A DNA stretch of 64,000 nucleotides from CBDCKN01 sp965219035 (GCA_965219035.1 CBDCMR010000002.1:62001-126000); one strand, 5' to 3'; positions 33,207 through 42,896 are shown, counted from the first letter of the stretch. Numbers and translations: made by a program. Notes: generated by a model from the letters alone, not told the origin.

Positions 33207-33475
33207 ATCACTTAAGACATATCACCATTCCAAATATATTATGGTCATTCGGAGCCTTGGCATCAATACCCAATAGACTTAACATCTGAGGGGGGTATAA
33301 GAATACTTGATGGGCAGCGGCGACGCTGATGAAGAATGGCGGTACGTGTGAGAGCCGGTTGCCGGGCGGTCTGAACCCGCCCAGGGCAGTCGGCGCAGCC
33401 ACAGCCCGGCCAGCGGCGCTTCTGCTGCGCCGCAGACGGCACGCCGACGGCGGGCCAGGACTATTGGAGGCAACG

Positions 33476-36088
33476 ATGTCGCATTTCCCGAAGGCTGTCG
33501 CCCGGCCCGCGGTCGCCACCTTGCTGCTGGCGCTGCTGGCTGCGGGGTCGGCGACTGCCCAGCAAACGGGAACCATCAGAGGCACGGTAGTGGACGTGTA
33601 CGGCAACGCCTTGCCCGATGTCTTGGTGACCGCAACCGGTCCCGGCGTGGGCGAGGAAGTCGTCACGGATGCTGAAGGCGCCTACGAATTCCCCGCTCTC
33701 GCCGCCGGCGACTATGTCGTAACCGCCACCCTGTTCGGCTATTCGCCCCGGGAGCTTTGGGTCACCGTCCGCGCGGGTGCAGTCGAAACGGTCCCGATCG
33801 TTCTGGAGCCCGCTTTCCGGCTCGATCCGCTGAGCGTGGTGGCGGAGGAGCCCACGGTCTTCGCGCGCAATTTCGTCGCGGAGCCGATGATCAGGCAGCA
33901 GTCGAACATCACGGCCGTGACGTCCGTGGTGGACAACCTTCCCGGCGTATCCGTCCAGGAGGGGGACGCGTATGCCTTTGACGACTGGTCGAGCAACGTC
34001 GCCATGCGCGGGTTCCAGTCGACCATCAACGACGTACAGATCGGTACCACCATCGACGGATTCCCCAACGGCACGTCGGATTACTGGAGCGGCGCGAAGG
34101 CGAACCGGTTCGTCGACCCGATGAACCTCGGAGGCGTCGAGGTTTCGCAGGGGACCGCCGACATCGCCTCCCGGTCGGTCGAGGCGCTGGGCGGCACGTT
34201 CAATTTCCTGACGGCCGACCCGGCGGCGGAGCGGAGCCACACGGCGTCCGTCACGATCGGCGAGAACGAGGGCCAGCGCTTCGCCGCGCGGGTCGAGACC
34301 GGATCGTTGTTCGGCGGCACGACGCGGGCCTGGGTAGCCGCGATCCGGCAGGAGGCGACCGACTGGATGGAGGGCTCCGCAAGGAACGAGCGGGAGCACC
34401 TCGCCGCCAAGCTCGTGTTTTCGCAAGGACCTCTCGATCTCACCGGCTACATCTCGCATGACGACATCCACGAGGATGTCTACCAACGGCTCTACGGCGA
34501 GGCGGACTTCAGGGCCGACCCGCGCTGGGACCGGCTGATCGGCCACTGGCCCGGCGTGCCCTACCTGAACCAGTTCTACCGCCCCGGCTGGCAGACACGG
34601 CGCAAGAACACGCTCGCCTACATCAAGGCCGATTGGTCCCTCAGCGAGTTGATCTCCCTGAGCGCGGGCGCGTACCATCATGACAACCGGGGCCGTGGCG
34701 ACTGGTTGCCCCCCTACATCGTGGACGTGGTGGACGACGGGAATGGGCCGGAGTCGGAGCTAGCGGGCCTCGCGCCGGTGCGGGGCGGCACGCAGCTCGG
34801 GGTAGTCCGCTTCGTGGACGGCAATGGCGTCGCCGTCGGACCGGTGCCGGGATGCACGTCGTCCTACATCTTCAACTACTACGGGTCGGGCGGCCCGGAG
34901 GTCGACCCGGCGTGCCACCCCGGGGCGACCGCGGTTCAGTCGTACCGTCACAGCCATTACGGCAAGAATCGCCTCGGCGTCAACATCGACGGGGAGTGGT
35001 CCGTTTTGTTTGGCGGGGGAGGGGGCAGCGGGCTGCGGGCGGGCATCTGGTACGAGGACTCGCGGCGCGACCTCGGCCGGGACTGGCACCGGATGCTGGA
35101 CCCGGCGCTCAACTTCAAGTGGGACGAGCAGCCCTACTGGCGCCAGTACGAGTGGGACTTCCCGCAGGACGTCTTTAAGTGGTACGTCGAGGAGACGCTG
35201 TACCTCGGCCCGTTCGAATTGACCGGCGGCGTCAAGCAGTACCTCGTCTCCGTGTCGCGCGAGGACCAGTTCGGCAATGATCGGGACCTTGATGTGGACT
35301 CCGATTCGGATCTGCTCTTCTCCGGCGGCGTCACGTACGACACGCCGGTGGAGGGCCTCGACCTGTTCGTGGGCTACGCCGAGAACTTCAGGGCGATCGG
35401 CAGCACGTTGCTCGAGGTGCCCGGTCGCAGTTTGGACCTCTTGGAGCCCGAGACCGCGTCGAACATCGATGTCGGGGTTCAATACTCCGGCGAGCGGCTC
35501 GCGCTGAGCGCCACCATGTATTCCATCGATTTTGACAACCGGATCTTCTACCTCGGCCCCCAGACGCCCGCAGGACCCAACTACCTCATCCCCGGAGGGG
35601 GAGCCTACTTCAACGCGGGCGGGATCGAAACGAGTGGTGTCGAGTTGGCCGCCACGGTGGCGATGCCGGGTCGGACATCCTTCTACACCGCGTTGACGCT
35701 CAACGACTCGAAGTACGTCGGGACCGACGATCCGCTCGTTGACGCCAGCCAGGGCATTGTGCCCGGCACGGACGTTACGGGCGTACCGCCTCGGCTGTGG
35801 GTGGTGTCCCTCGACCGCGCCGGACCTCTGGGTGGCGGGCTGTCCGCGAAATACACGGCATCGCGCCGCGTCAGCCTGACGGCGGACTGGCACACCGACG
35901 CCTACTGGGTGGTGGACGCCTACGTCAGCTTCAGCGGCGAAGCGTTGAGCGATCTGTTGCGGTCGACGGAGTTCTCGATCGTGGCGAACAACGTGCTCGA
36001 CAACCCCTATCTGTCCGCGATTACCGAGAACGCGGCCTGGCTGGGCGCGCCCCGGACGATATCGATGACTACGACCGTCTCCTTCTGA
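33476..36088 (+). CDS. TonB-dependent outer-membrane receptor
   Basis: 870 residues. The signal peptide ends at GSATAQQ. A carboxypeptidase-regulatory-like domain (GTVVDVYGNALPDVLVTATG) covers about 25-110. The plug has NLPGVSVQEGDAY and SQGTADIASRSVEALGGTFN, and a long barrel ends TISMTTTVSF with a terminal Phe, as in barrel proteins. The ATG at 33476 has GGAGG 6 bases upstream, which rules out the longer frame starting at 33329. The ligand is unknown. The AT-rich bases at 33215-33250 probably hold the divergent promoters shared with the LysR gene. Confidence 0.92.
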   Translation: MSHFPKAVARPAVATLLLALLAAGSATAQQTGTIRGTVVDVYGNALPDVLVTATGPGVGEEVVTDAEGAYEFPALAAGDYVVTATLFGYSPRELWVTVRAGAVETVPIVLEPAFRLDPLSVVAEEPTVFARNFVAEPMIRQQSNITAVTSVVDNLPGVSVQEGDAYAFDDWSSNVAMRGFQSTINDVQIGTTIDGFPNGTSDYWSGAKANRFVDPMNLGGVEVSQGTADIASRSVEALGGTFNFLTADPAAERSHTASVTIGENEGQRFAARVETGSLFGGTTRAWVAAIRQEATDWMEGSARNEREHLAAKLVFSQGPLDLTGYISHDDIHEDVYQRLYGEADFRADPRWDRLIGHWPGVPYLNQFYRPGWQTRRKNTLAYIKADWSLSELISLSAGAYHHDNRGRGDWLPPYIVDVVDDGNGPESELAGLAPVRGGTQLGVVRFVDGNGVAVGPVPGCTSSYIFNYYGSGGPEVDPACHPGATAVQSYRHSHYGKNRLGVNIDGEWSVLFGGGGGSGLRAGIWYEDSRRDLGRDWHRMLDPALNFKWDEQPYWRQYEWDFPQDVFKWYVEETLYLGPFELTGGVKQYLVSVSREDQFGNDRDLDVDSDSDLLFSGGVTYDTPVEGLDLFVGYAENFRAIGSTLLEVPGRSLDLLEPETASNIDVGVQYSGERLALSATMYSIDFDNRIFYLGPQTPAGPNYLIPGGGAYFNAGGIETSGVELAATVAMPGRTSFYTALTLNDSKYVGTDDPLVDASQGIVPGTDVTGVPPRLWVVSLDRAGPLGGGLSAKYTASRRVSLTADWHTDAYWVVDAYVSFSGEALSDLLRSTEFSIVANNVLDNPYLSAITENAAWLGAPRTISMTTTVSF

Positions 36089-36598
36089 CGGGCGCTCGAT
36101 TCGCTCTTATTCGCGTGAGCTGGCGGCACCGGAGCAGCAGCGTCGGCACGGCGGGGAGAAGGGAAAACAAAGCAAAGGCTATCGTCCCGCCGGGCCAAGG
36201 CTTGAAGTTTGCGGGTCCGCCCAGTTGTTCATGAGCCGCCGCCGCTCCAGCAGGTCCGGGCCGATATGCGGCCTCGATGGGGATGCGAACCTTGCGCGCC
36301 TGCGTCGCCTCCGCCACCCCAAGGTGGCGCAAGACGTTCGACCCGCGCGACCGCCCCTGTGTCGGTGTTCGGCGAAGGGTACGGCCGGTGGAACATCCGG
36401 CGGTCGCCGAACAGCCTCATGCCGATGCGAGAGACTTCCCGTTCGCTGACCTCAGCTCCCTGGATCCACCAGCAGCGCCTCGATCTTCCGCCTCGGGATG
36501 TTGCCGGTGACCGGGGTAGCGGAAGACCAGTTCGAGTGTGTTCCGGTGCCTGCGCCTCATTGCATGCCTGTGTCACATCGTGATCCCGACATCGAGGG
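36089..36598 (+). other. Intergenic with an integrase tail trace
   Basis: Apart from the trace at 36228-36290 I see no gene. Confidence 0.45.
36228..36290 (-). pseudogene. Integrase C-terminal trace
   Basis: The minus strand keeps IEAAYR and, one frame on, DLLERRRLMNNWAD. This matches VEAAYARSDLFERRRRLMDDW of the P4-type integrases after a one-base shift. A remnant only. Confidence 0.5.
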
Positions 36599-37805
36599 TC
36601 ATCGCTCGAACCCTCCCGCGCCACGCTCGGGGCCTCGGGGCTGGGGCGGCCGGGGGGGAATGCGGGTTATGCTCCGGCCGCGCTCCTTGATCTCCCGCGC
36701 CACCCGCTCGACATCCCTGTCGGCGAGGTCCGGCAGGGTCGGCCGTTCGCGCCGCTCCGCATCCCGCAGCCCCCTCCGGTAGGCCTCGCGCACCTGCCGC
36801 TCGATCTGCCGGGCGCTGTCGGCGTGCACCTTGCCCAACGCGGCCCGCTCGCCCTTGTGGTACCGGTCGAGATCCTCGCGCCAGCCCTCGACCAGGTCCT
36901 CCCGGCCCCGGACCGCCCCGACCAGCTCTCGCAACGAGCGGTCCGTCCGCCATATCCGGAGTCGGGCGAGCACGGTGCGGCTCTCTCGGTCGAGCCTCTG
37001 CCGCGTGTCCTCCTGCCGCTTGTGCAGATTCCTTCCGGCCCTGGGTTTCGAGCCGCCAGAACCCCAGCCAGCGCCGGTCCTCGACCTTCTCCCAAAGCTG
37101 CGCCTCGGCACGCCGCCAGGCCGTCATGTCGACCCGCTCCTCGTCGACCGGCGCCATCGCCCGCCGCGCCCGTCCGGGCGGCATGCCCTTGCGGCGGAAG
37201 CGCGCCCAGTGAAGCGGCCGGTCCCATATGGGGCGAAGCACCTCCTCGCCCGCCCGCCGCCGCGCGTTGTTCTTGACCCGCCTCTCGCACCGGATCCGGC
37301 CCTGCACCCGCTCGTAGCCCTCGGCCCAGCGCGACAGCCGGAGCTTGCTGTTGCCCAGCTTCGCCGCCTTCCCGGTCTCGGGATCGACCCGGTTGGCGAC
37401 CACGTGGACGTGGGGGTGCCGGGTGTCGTCATGCGCGACGATCAGCGCCTCGTGGCCCTCCAGCCCCAGCGCCTCCAGACTCCCGTCCACCGCCCGGCTC
37501 ATCTCCTGCCGGGTGGGCGTCTCGTCCTGCGCCCAGCTGAGCGAGTAGTGCAGGACCGGCTTCGCCAGCTTCCGCCCCCCTCGTGCCCCGCCCGCCAGCC
37601 GCTTGAGGTCGGGGGCCGCCTTCGCGGTCGCGGCCATCAGCCGCGCGGCCCGCTCCGCCCGGATCGTCGGCAGGTTCCGGGTGTCGGTCCACGCGACCCG
37701 CTCCGAGGTCTCCGGACTCCGGTCGTCCGGCTCCGGGGCGTCGTGCAGGCAGTACGCCGCGACCCCGGCGAACGAGCGCCCCAGTCCGTTGATCTTCGGA
37801 ACCAT
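36599..37805 (-). pseudogene. MobA/VirD2-type relaxase, frameshifted
   Basis: The first 255 or so residues start MVPKINGLGRSFAGVAAYCL and contain the relaxase motifs HYSLSW and HDDTRHPHVHVVANRVDPET (the three-His metal site). Near 37035 (GGCCGGAAGGAA) the frame shifts: the main frame becomes Gly/Arg noise, while another continues a sensible helical C-terminus (NLHKRQEDTRQRLDRES to a stop at 36599). The ATG overlaps the mobC stop. This relaxase family differs from that at 8279, so two separate mobilization systems are present. Confidence 0.82.
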
Positions 37806-37970
37806 CAGCCCAGCCCCTCGCCGCTCAGCAGATCGGCGGCGAGCTCGCCCACCCGCTCGACCGCCTCCAGCGTCCCGGCCGGCGCAGAGGCCCCGGAGTT
37901 CAGGGCGCGGGCGATCTGGTTGAGGTTCACGCCGATCCGGTAGAGCTCGACCCGCTCCCTGGCACAGTGG
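37805..37970 (-). pseudogene. mobC: mobC 3' fragment upstream of the second relaxase
   Basis: About 55 residues keep the family core (ELYRIGVNLNQIARALN) and end with a stop overlapping the relaxase ATG. The 5' half is replaced at about 37975 by an integrase fragment on the opposite strand. Confidence 0.75.
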
Positions 37971-37976
37971 CACCGC

Positions 37977-38237
37977 GTCGCCGCCGTTCCGCACGGCTTC
38001 AGGTCCAGCTTCCGGAACTGGGCGGCTGAGGCGACCGACCACCCGCGCGAGGTCATCGAGGCCGCGCTGGCCCATGTGGTGCGAAACCCGGTCGAGGCGG
38101 CCTATGCCCGGTCAGACCTGTTCGAGCGGCGGCGGCGGCTCATGAACGACTGGGAAGCCTACCTTGCCGCCACACACCCTCGGCGTCCCCGGCTCGAACC
38201 AGTGGAACACGAACCTACCGGAACCACAGCACCCTGA
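37977..38237 (+). pseudogene. P4-type integrase C-terminal fragment
   Basis: About 86 residues in one frame: VPHGFRSSFRNWAAEATDHP, VVRNPVEAAYARSDLFERRR, LMNDWEAYLA, then a Pro-rich tail to a TGA at 38235. H-x-x-R and the catalytic Tyr remain. It abuts the mobC fragment head to head, so a recombination or inversion joined two broken genes. Confidence 0.85.
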
Positions 38238-38453
38238 CCCGCGCTGAACCCGATCCGATCCTGTCCTGGTCGAAACATCCGCCCCCATCGAGTCAGTCAG
38301 GCGGAGATCACGAACGGAGATCGAGTGCAGCACGGATCGAGCGGGGAAGGACATCGAGTGGGACGGCGAACACGAGCAGATCCCGGAGAGCGACGAAGGC
38401 GATCCGAGCCGTGGAGAGCAAGAGTCGGGCGGTACGATCAAAGAGAACAAACG

Positions 38454-38565
38454 CTGGCTCCTGTCACCCTTTAGGTGGCAGGAGCCAGTCTACCCTTTGG
38501 GGCCACGCTTCGCGGGTCCCCGGCAGGGGCTGGCGAGGGTGGCTCCGCCCCCTTCGATCCCCTGG
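38454..38565 (+). repeat. oriT-like triple-hairpin module C
   Basis: HP1 (38454-38488) pairs CTGGCTCCTG-T-CACC with GGTG-G-CAGGAGCCAG around CTTTA. HP2 is a weaker GGGG...CCCC hairpin around TTCG. HP3 (38535-38555) is GAGGGTGG...CCGCCCCCTTC, followed by GATCCCC. A mobC fragment follows about 40 bases later. Confidence 0.55.
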
Positions 38566-38601
38566 ACGCCCGCGCTCCGGCAGGCCATGGCGCGCACGCG
38601 G

Positions 38602-38706
38602 CCGGCAGGTCGCGCGCATCGGCGGCAACCTCAACCACCTCGGGGCAGTTTCGGGCTTGGTCGAGCGCCGACGCCGACCTTACTGGGACGACTTGCCGAG
38701 CCACCT
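38602..38706 (+). pseudogene. mobC motif fused to an integrase tail
   Basis: In one frame, RQVARIGGNLNHLG (MobC signature) runs into GLVERRRRPYWDDLPSHLSG, which aligns with the integrase end DLFERRRRLMDDWAAYLAGE. Both are too short to function. It shows a deletion that joined mobC to an integrase end. Confidence 0.5.
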
Positions 38707-38798
38707 ATCTGGTGAAAAGCCGCGACCGGCGGCCGGATTCGTTGATACGCCGCGCTCGCAGCGGCGCTTGATGGCCTTCCCGCTAGGGATTGCTGGAG

Positions 38799-38888
38799 GG
38801 GAGCGACCCCCGGCGGAGGGTGGCATGGGTGTGCACATGCCACCCTCCGCGATGCCGATCGAGGCATCGAATCCGGGGGGTCGCTCCC
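38799..38888. repeat. T-shaped nested palindrome
   Basis: Outer arms GGGAGCGACCCCCGG (38799-38813) and CCGGGGGGTCGCTCCC (38873-38888) pair with one bulge. Inside are a 15-bp hairpin (GCGGAGGGTGGCATG / CATGCCACCCTCCGC, 38813-38850) and a 6-bp hairpin (GATGCC-GATCGA-GGCATC, 38851-38868). The whole folds as a three-way junction. Confidence 0.7.
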
Positions 38889-39360
38889 GACACCGGCCAC
38901 AAGCTCCGGATCGGCATCGCCACTCCGGCGGCCGTGCCGCAACTGCAAGGTAGCCAGAGACATACGGAAGCGCTGGCGCGCACATGGAATCGGCAATTCC
39001 GTGCACATGCACACCGATGTCTAATGTGCACTCCCCGATCAGCACCCACCCTCGCCGATCCGCGTTCAAGATCCGCCTCCAGGGAGCCGTCTCGTGCGCC
39101 GTGTCGTTGAGGCCGTCGATCATCGTTCCGGGGGACTCGAAGATCGGCGGAGGTCCTTCAACTCGACGATCCGCTTGAGGCAGGCCTGTCGGTCGCCATA
39201 CTCCCCGAGCACCCGGGTGACCCGCCTGACGGATGGCCTGCCCGATGCGGGCGGTCTCGCGGCGGGCCGCTTGGTTGGATGAGTTGGATGAGCCGACGGG
39301 TCGGATGCTCGGGCTCCATGCCCACTAGAGGTGTGCCTACCCAGGATCGGGGCGGGGTGG
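38889..39360 (+). other. Intergenic, nothing recognised
   Basis: No supportable gene. A short minus-strand coding-like trace (ILNADRRGWVLIGECTLDIG) near 39050 is unrecognised. Confidence 0.4.
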
Positions 39361-40083
39361 TCAGTCGAAGACGTGGACCCCTAGAGAGAAAAACACAACG
39401 CCGTCCGCCGCGTACCTGTAGTCGAGCCGCGCCCCCTCATCGACGACTATCCAGTCGGTGAGAGAGCGCGAGTAGCGGACCCGGAAGTCCAGCGGCCACT
39501 TCAGGTGTAGCGTCGTACCCGCGCCGATCGCCCACGGCCATCTTGCGAGGCGCTCGCGGTCTTCACTGGCCGTTCCGGTCTCGGGATTCGTCGATCCGGA
39601 AGCGAACTCGGTCCACATTCGACGGATTCCACCGAAGACGTAGACCCGCGAGCGACCGTCCCCTAGCCCGCGCCCAAATAGGATGTTGCCACCCGCCCCG
39701 TACAGGTCGCTGAAGTCCCACTGGCCGGGCCAGACATCGTGAACGTTCCCGTTCGGGGTCGGAGAAATCGTGCCCTCAAGCTTGCGTCGGCTGGAGACGG
39801 CACTTTCGACCTCGCCGCCCACGAGCCAGCTCCCCGGGAGCTCCAGGAGTAGCCCGACCGAGAGGTTGCCCGCGAGGGCGAGGCCCGAAGAGGACGATGT
39901 GCTTGAACTCGATCCCCCCTGGATGGTTACTTCCTTGGTGTGTTCGACCGTAATCCGGCCTACCTCGGGAGCCAGGCGCACAAAGAAGACGGACTGCGCG
40001 TGGGCTTCGCCTGCCCCAATGCACAGGCTGGCAACCGCCAGCAAGCCAATCAACGCCCATAGTTCACGCTCGTGAGTTTCCAA
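39361..40083 (-). CDS. Secreted beta-barrel outer-membrane protein
   Basis: 240 residues. The signal peptide (LLAVASLCIGAGEAHAQ) is followed by alternating beta-strand pattern, a Ser-rich loop (GGSSSSTSSSSG), and a final strand YRYAADGVVFFSLGVHVFD. The size and strand pattern fit an eight-stranded OmpW/OmpA-like porin-type barrel. No specific substrate can be assigned. The neighbours are decayed, so there is no operon context. Confidence 0.7.
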   Translation of the reverse strand: METHERELWALIGLLAVASLCIGAGEAHAQSVFFVRLAPEVGRITVEHTKEVTIQGGSSSSTSSSSGLALAGNLSVGLLLELPGSWLVGGEVESAVSSRRKLEGTISPTPNGNVHDVWPGQWDFSDLYGAGGNILFGRGLGDGRSRVYVFGGIRRMWTEFASGSTNPETGTASEDRERLARWPWAIGAGTTLHLKWPLDFRVRYSRSLTDWIVVDEGARLDYRYAADGVVFFSLGVHVFD

Positions 40084-40300
40084 GATGCTTCGACTCTATT
40101 TCCAGTGAACCATGATTGATCGAGAAACCGAGTGGCCATCTTAACGTACTGTTGGTGCCAGGAGCCATTGGGAAGACAATCCTCAGTTCGATGAACCTGT
40201 CCGTCAAGCTGGATTCCTGCCGTTTCGAGTTCACCCAGCGCTCGATGCTGACATCTAGGGTCGACTTGAGCTGCCGGGCCTCTCGCCGCATACCACAGAT
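40064..40300 (-). pseudogene. Decayed hypothetical gene
   Basis: Protein-like pieces in two frames: LDVSIERWVNSKRQESSLTD-RFIELRI, then WFTGNRVEASWK. They look like one conserved hypothetical protein broken by a frameshift. It overlaps the 5' end of the barrel gene, again suggesting it is dead. Confidence 0.35.
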
Positions 40301-40399
40301 TTCCCATGCGCCTTCTAGCAGTTTCCTATGTTAGCCGTGTCCCCACCGAGGACTCCGTCGCGTGGATCCTCCCCCGGGACCGTCTCTAAGGTACCTGCC

Positions 40400-40510
40400 G
40401 CAGACGAACCTGGACTTCAGGTAACAGTTGATGAGTTTCGCCGCGACGCCGTGGGTGAAGGTCAGGTTTCGACGCGCCGCCTGACTCATCACTTGCTTCC
40501 TCCACGCCTG
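40400..40510 (-). pseudogene. Short conserved-looking fragment
   Basis: About 35 residues (RRNLTFTHGVAAKLINCYLK) resemble a segment of a conserved hypothetical family, with no continuation on either side. Confidence 0.35.
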
Positions 40511-40642
40511 ATGGCAAACATCAGTTCGTGTCGGTGCCGGCAGCGTTCGATGCCGTAGGGTCGCGCCGGCTTGTCCTCCAGCCAGGAGGCACGCGGTGTC
40601 CTGCCGCCAGGCCACCGTTCAGATCGGACTCACCACGGTCGC

Positions 40643-41870
40643 TCACGCGGCGGCGCCCTCGCCGAGGATCTCGACGGTGACGTAACGCTTGAACTCGTCG
40701 ATGCCCGTGAAGCACCGAAACCCTGCCTGACTGGCGAGGGCCAACGTCTGCCTTTCCTCGTTCAGCAATACAGCCACGGGCTGGCTCAGCTCCTCCTGGA
40801 TGCCGTTCGGCCACACGAGATCGAAGACGGCCTTCTGTTCGCCGGACTGCGGGTCCGAGAAGTCGTAGGCCACCACACCGCGGGGGAAGCATGCGGCCTC
40901 CATCCACTCGTTCAGCGATTCCAGCTGTGCCTCTTCCTCCTCGCTCGTGATGCCGCCAGGGACACCGGCCGGCACAGGCGCGACCGCTGCCGCACTCGCG
41001 AGCCACCGGGTGTCGCCGTGCAGCAGATCCTCCATGCGCCGGTTGAGCTCCGCTGCCAGCAACTCCTTCCTGGCCTCGAGAAAGTCTCGAAACCGTTCCA
41101 TCTTCCAGAGTGCCGGGTCCATCGGGATCCATTGTGACGCCAGGCCGCCGGGGTGACGTGCCTCGCACTTCGGGAAGTATTCCTCCGGCAAACGGTCGCG
41201 GATCTCCAGGTTCGTGTCCTTGGTCTGGAAGCAGAAGTTCGCGAGGGCGTTGACTTCCGGACGCTTGTATTCGCGCTTGTAGAGCTGGGCCTTCGGGAAG
41301 ATGTGGTGTACTTCCAGACGACTCATCTTGCCGAGCAGGCTCGCCCTGAGCGGTAGCCCGGTCCCCCAGTCCTTGGCTTCTCCCATGCGGGTGAGGAGGT
41401 ACAGCACCGGATAGAACCGCGCGCCGAGGCTCCACCCGGTGAAGTGGCCCGGCTCGGCCCGCAGCCCCCCGTGCCAGAGCCGCAACTGCTCCAGCAGCTT
41501 GTCAAGGCCGCCGCCGTCGCCTTCGAGCGCGGCGAGGTCCTGGTCGATGAAGGACTCGGTTGAGCCGGAGAAGCGCCCCCACATGGCCGCCTGCACGAAT
41601 CAGAAGAGCAGCTTGTCGCGCTCCTTCTCACTCATCGCGCCGCGCTGCTTCACCTGGCGCTGGTCGAGATAGCGCGCCATCACCGGCACACCGAAGCGTC
41701 CAAAGAACACCTGGTCGTGGTCGAGACCCAGCCGCCCGCCGATGAGATTGAGGCTCGTATCGATGTGCTTCGTCGCGCGGGCGAGCGCGTCCTGTACCTC
41801 GGTGGCACTCTTCTCATGCAGGTGCTGGAATTTCGCCTCCCCGGTCAGCACCGTGTTCACCGAGCGCAGC
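40643..41870 (-). pseudogene. GmrSD-like (DUF262/DUF1524) restriction endonuclease, truncated with a nonsense codon
   Basis: Reading leftward, an internal DUF262-side segment (SATEVQDALARATKHIDTSL, VPVMARYLDQR) meets a TGA at 41600-41602 and continues in the same frame (VQAAMWGRFSGSTES). The DUF1524 nuclease motif LEVHHIFPKAQLYK follows, and the gene ends at 40643. Relatives have Trp where the TGA stands (LLFW-VQAAMWG), so this is a TGG to TGA change. The 5' third is replaced by an IS3 fragment at 41871. GmrSD enzymes cut modified phage DNA; this one is dead unless the second half acts alone. Confidence 0.8.
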
Positions 41871-42007
41871 ACCTCTGCCTCCCGCAGTGCAGTGATGATC
41901 TGCTCCGGAGTGTGTCGCTTCCTTCCCATCCTGACCTCCTCGCTGAAAAGCTTCAGACCAGGTCGATCCTAACATTGCACCTGGTCTCGTTTCAGGGGGT
42001 CAGGTCA
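41871..42007 (-). mobile_element. IS3-family remnant, copy B (one end only)
   Basis: Reads from TGACCTGACCCCC at 42007 leftward through the OrfA start MGRKRHTPEQIITALREAEV, then breaks directly into the GmrSD-like gene. This creates a chimeric open frame with no likely function. Confidence 0.85.
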
Positions 42008-42008
42008 A

Positions 42009-42182
42009 GTGATCCAGCTCGGCACGGCGTTCGGTTTGGGAACACTCCTTACCTTCTTCGTGCCTCCCGCACTGGCTTGGCTGCTTTCCCGGAGGTTCAT
42101 CGAGAGGGAGGAGGCCGCCTTGAGTCAGACGTTCGGCGCTGACTATGACCGGTATAAGAGCCGAGTACGGCGGTGGCTGTGA
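42009..42182 (+). pseudogene. C-terminal fragment of an isoprenylcysteine/phospholipid methyltransferase-like protein
   Basis: 57 codons: a membrane segment (GLGTLLTFFVPPALAWLL) then RRFIEREEAALSQTFGADYD-RYKSRVRRWL, the typical end of ICMT/PEMT-like membrane methyltransferases. The upstream part is lost at the IS3 fragment. It overlaps the next gene's ATG. Confidence 0.7.
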
Positions 42183-42740
42183 GTACCTTGAGAGCGAAGC
42201 GCCTGTGTCGTCTCGATGTTCAAGGATTCGACACGGTGGACGAGGACCTCCTAGCCCAAGTGGCACCGTGGTTGCGTCTGGCGTTCGGCCTTTGCGCGAC
42301 CTTGGCGATCGTCGGCACCGCGCTTGCCTCAACGACCCTCTTGCTGGCACTCGCCGGGATCGCGTTTCTTGCGGCGGTTTTTCCCGTCCATCCGTTCGAC
42401 CTGATCTACAATCATGGGATCCGTTACACGACCGGGACGCCACCTCTTCCCAAGCGGGGCCCCCCCCAATCGATTCGCGTGCGGAATTGGAGCGCTGTGG
42501 CTGATCGTAACTCTGGGGGCGTTCGAGTCGTCGCTGACGACTGTCGCCTATGTTCTGGGATTTACGCTGGCCGGGGTGGCTATTCTGGTAAGCGCGATGG
42601 ACATCTGCATCCCGTCCATGATCTTCCGGGCCATATTCGGCCCCCCGCTGCCCCGGCCGGCGGGCCTGGACGCGTCGGAGGATGAGGTCGCAAAGCCTCC
42701 TCTCAATCGCCGAGATCGAGATCGTCTGTATCGATGGTGA
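42173..42740 (+). pseudogene. DUF4395 membrane protein, frameshifted in a C8 run
   Basis: The first half (QGFDTVDEDLLAQVAPWLRL, then membrane helices, then VFPVHPFDLIYNHGIRY) is in one frame. After GGCCCCCCCCAATCG (about 42456-42470) the family continues in another frame (RFACGIGALWLIVTLGAFES, ending MDICIPSMIFRAIFG). A one-base change in the C8 tract restores one protein. This could be a true mutation or a sequencing error. DUF4395 proteins are small integral membrane proteins of unknown role. Confidence 0.72.
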
Positions 42741-42896
42741 GCCCCAAGCATCCTAGAAGAGGCACGAGGTAAAGGACGCTAAGCCACTACCGACTTGTGT
42801 GCGGTTTCCACATCTTTCGATTGGCCGCGACGGGACACTGCCGGCCGACGCCGCCATTTTCTTGGCGCCGTCAAACTCCAACGTAGGGTTCGGACG

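Noticed and set aside
36573..38075. One 500-residue relaxase frame as annotated from its longest open frame
   Set aside because: The first 90 codons are antisense to an integrase fragment or mobC, and the last 145 are out of frame with the sensible helical tail; the true gene starts at 37805 and is frameshifted.
41600..41929. A 109-residue gene with an IS3 OrfA start and unknown C-terminus
   Set aside because: It is a chance fusion of the IS3 OrfA start with the middle of a GmrSD-like gene.
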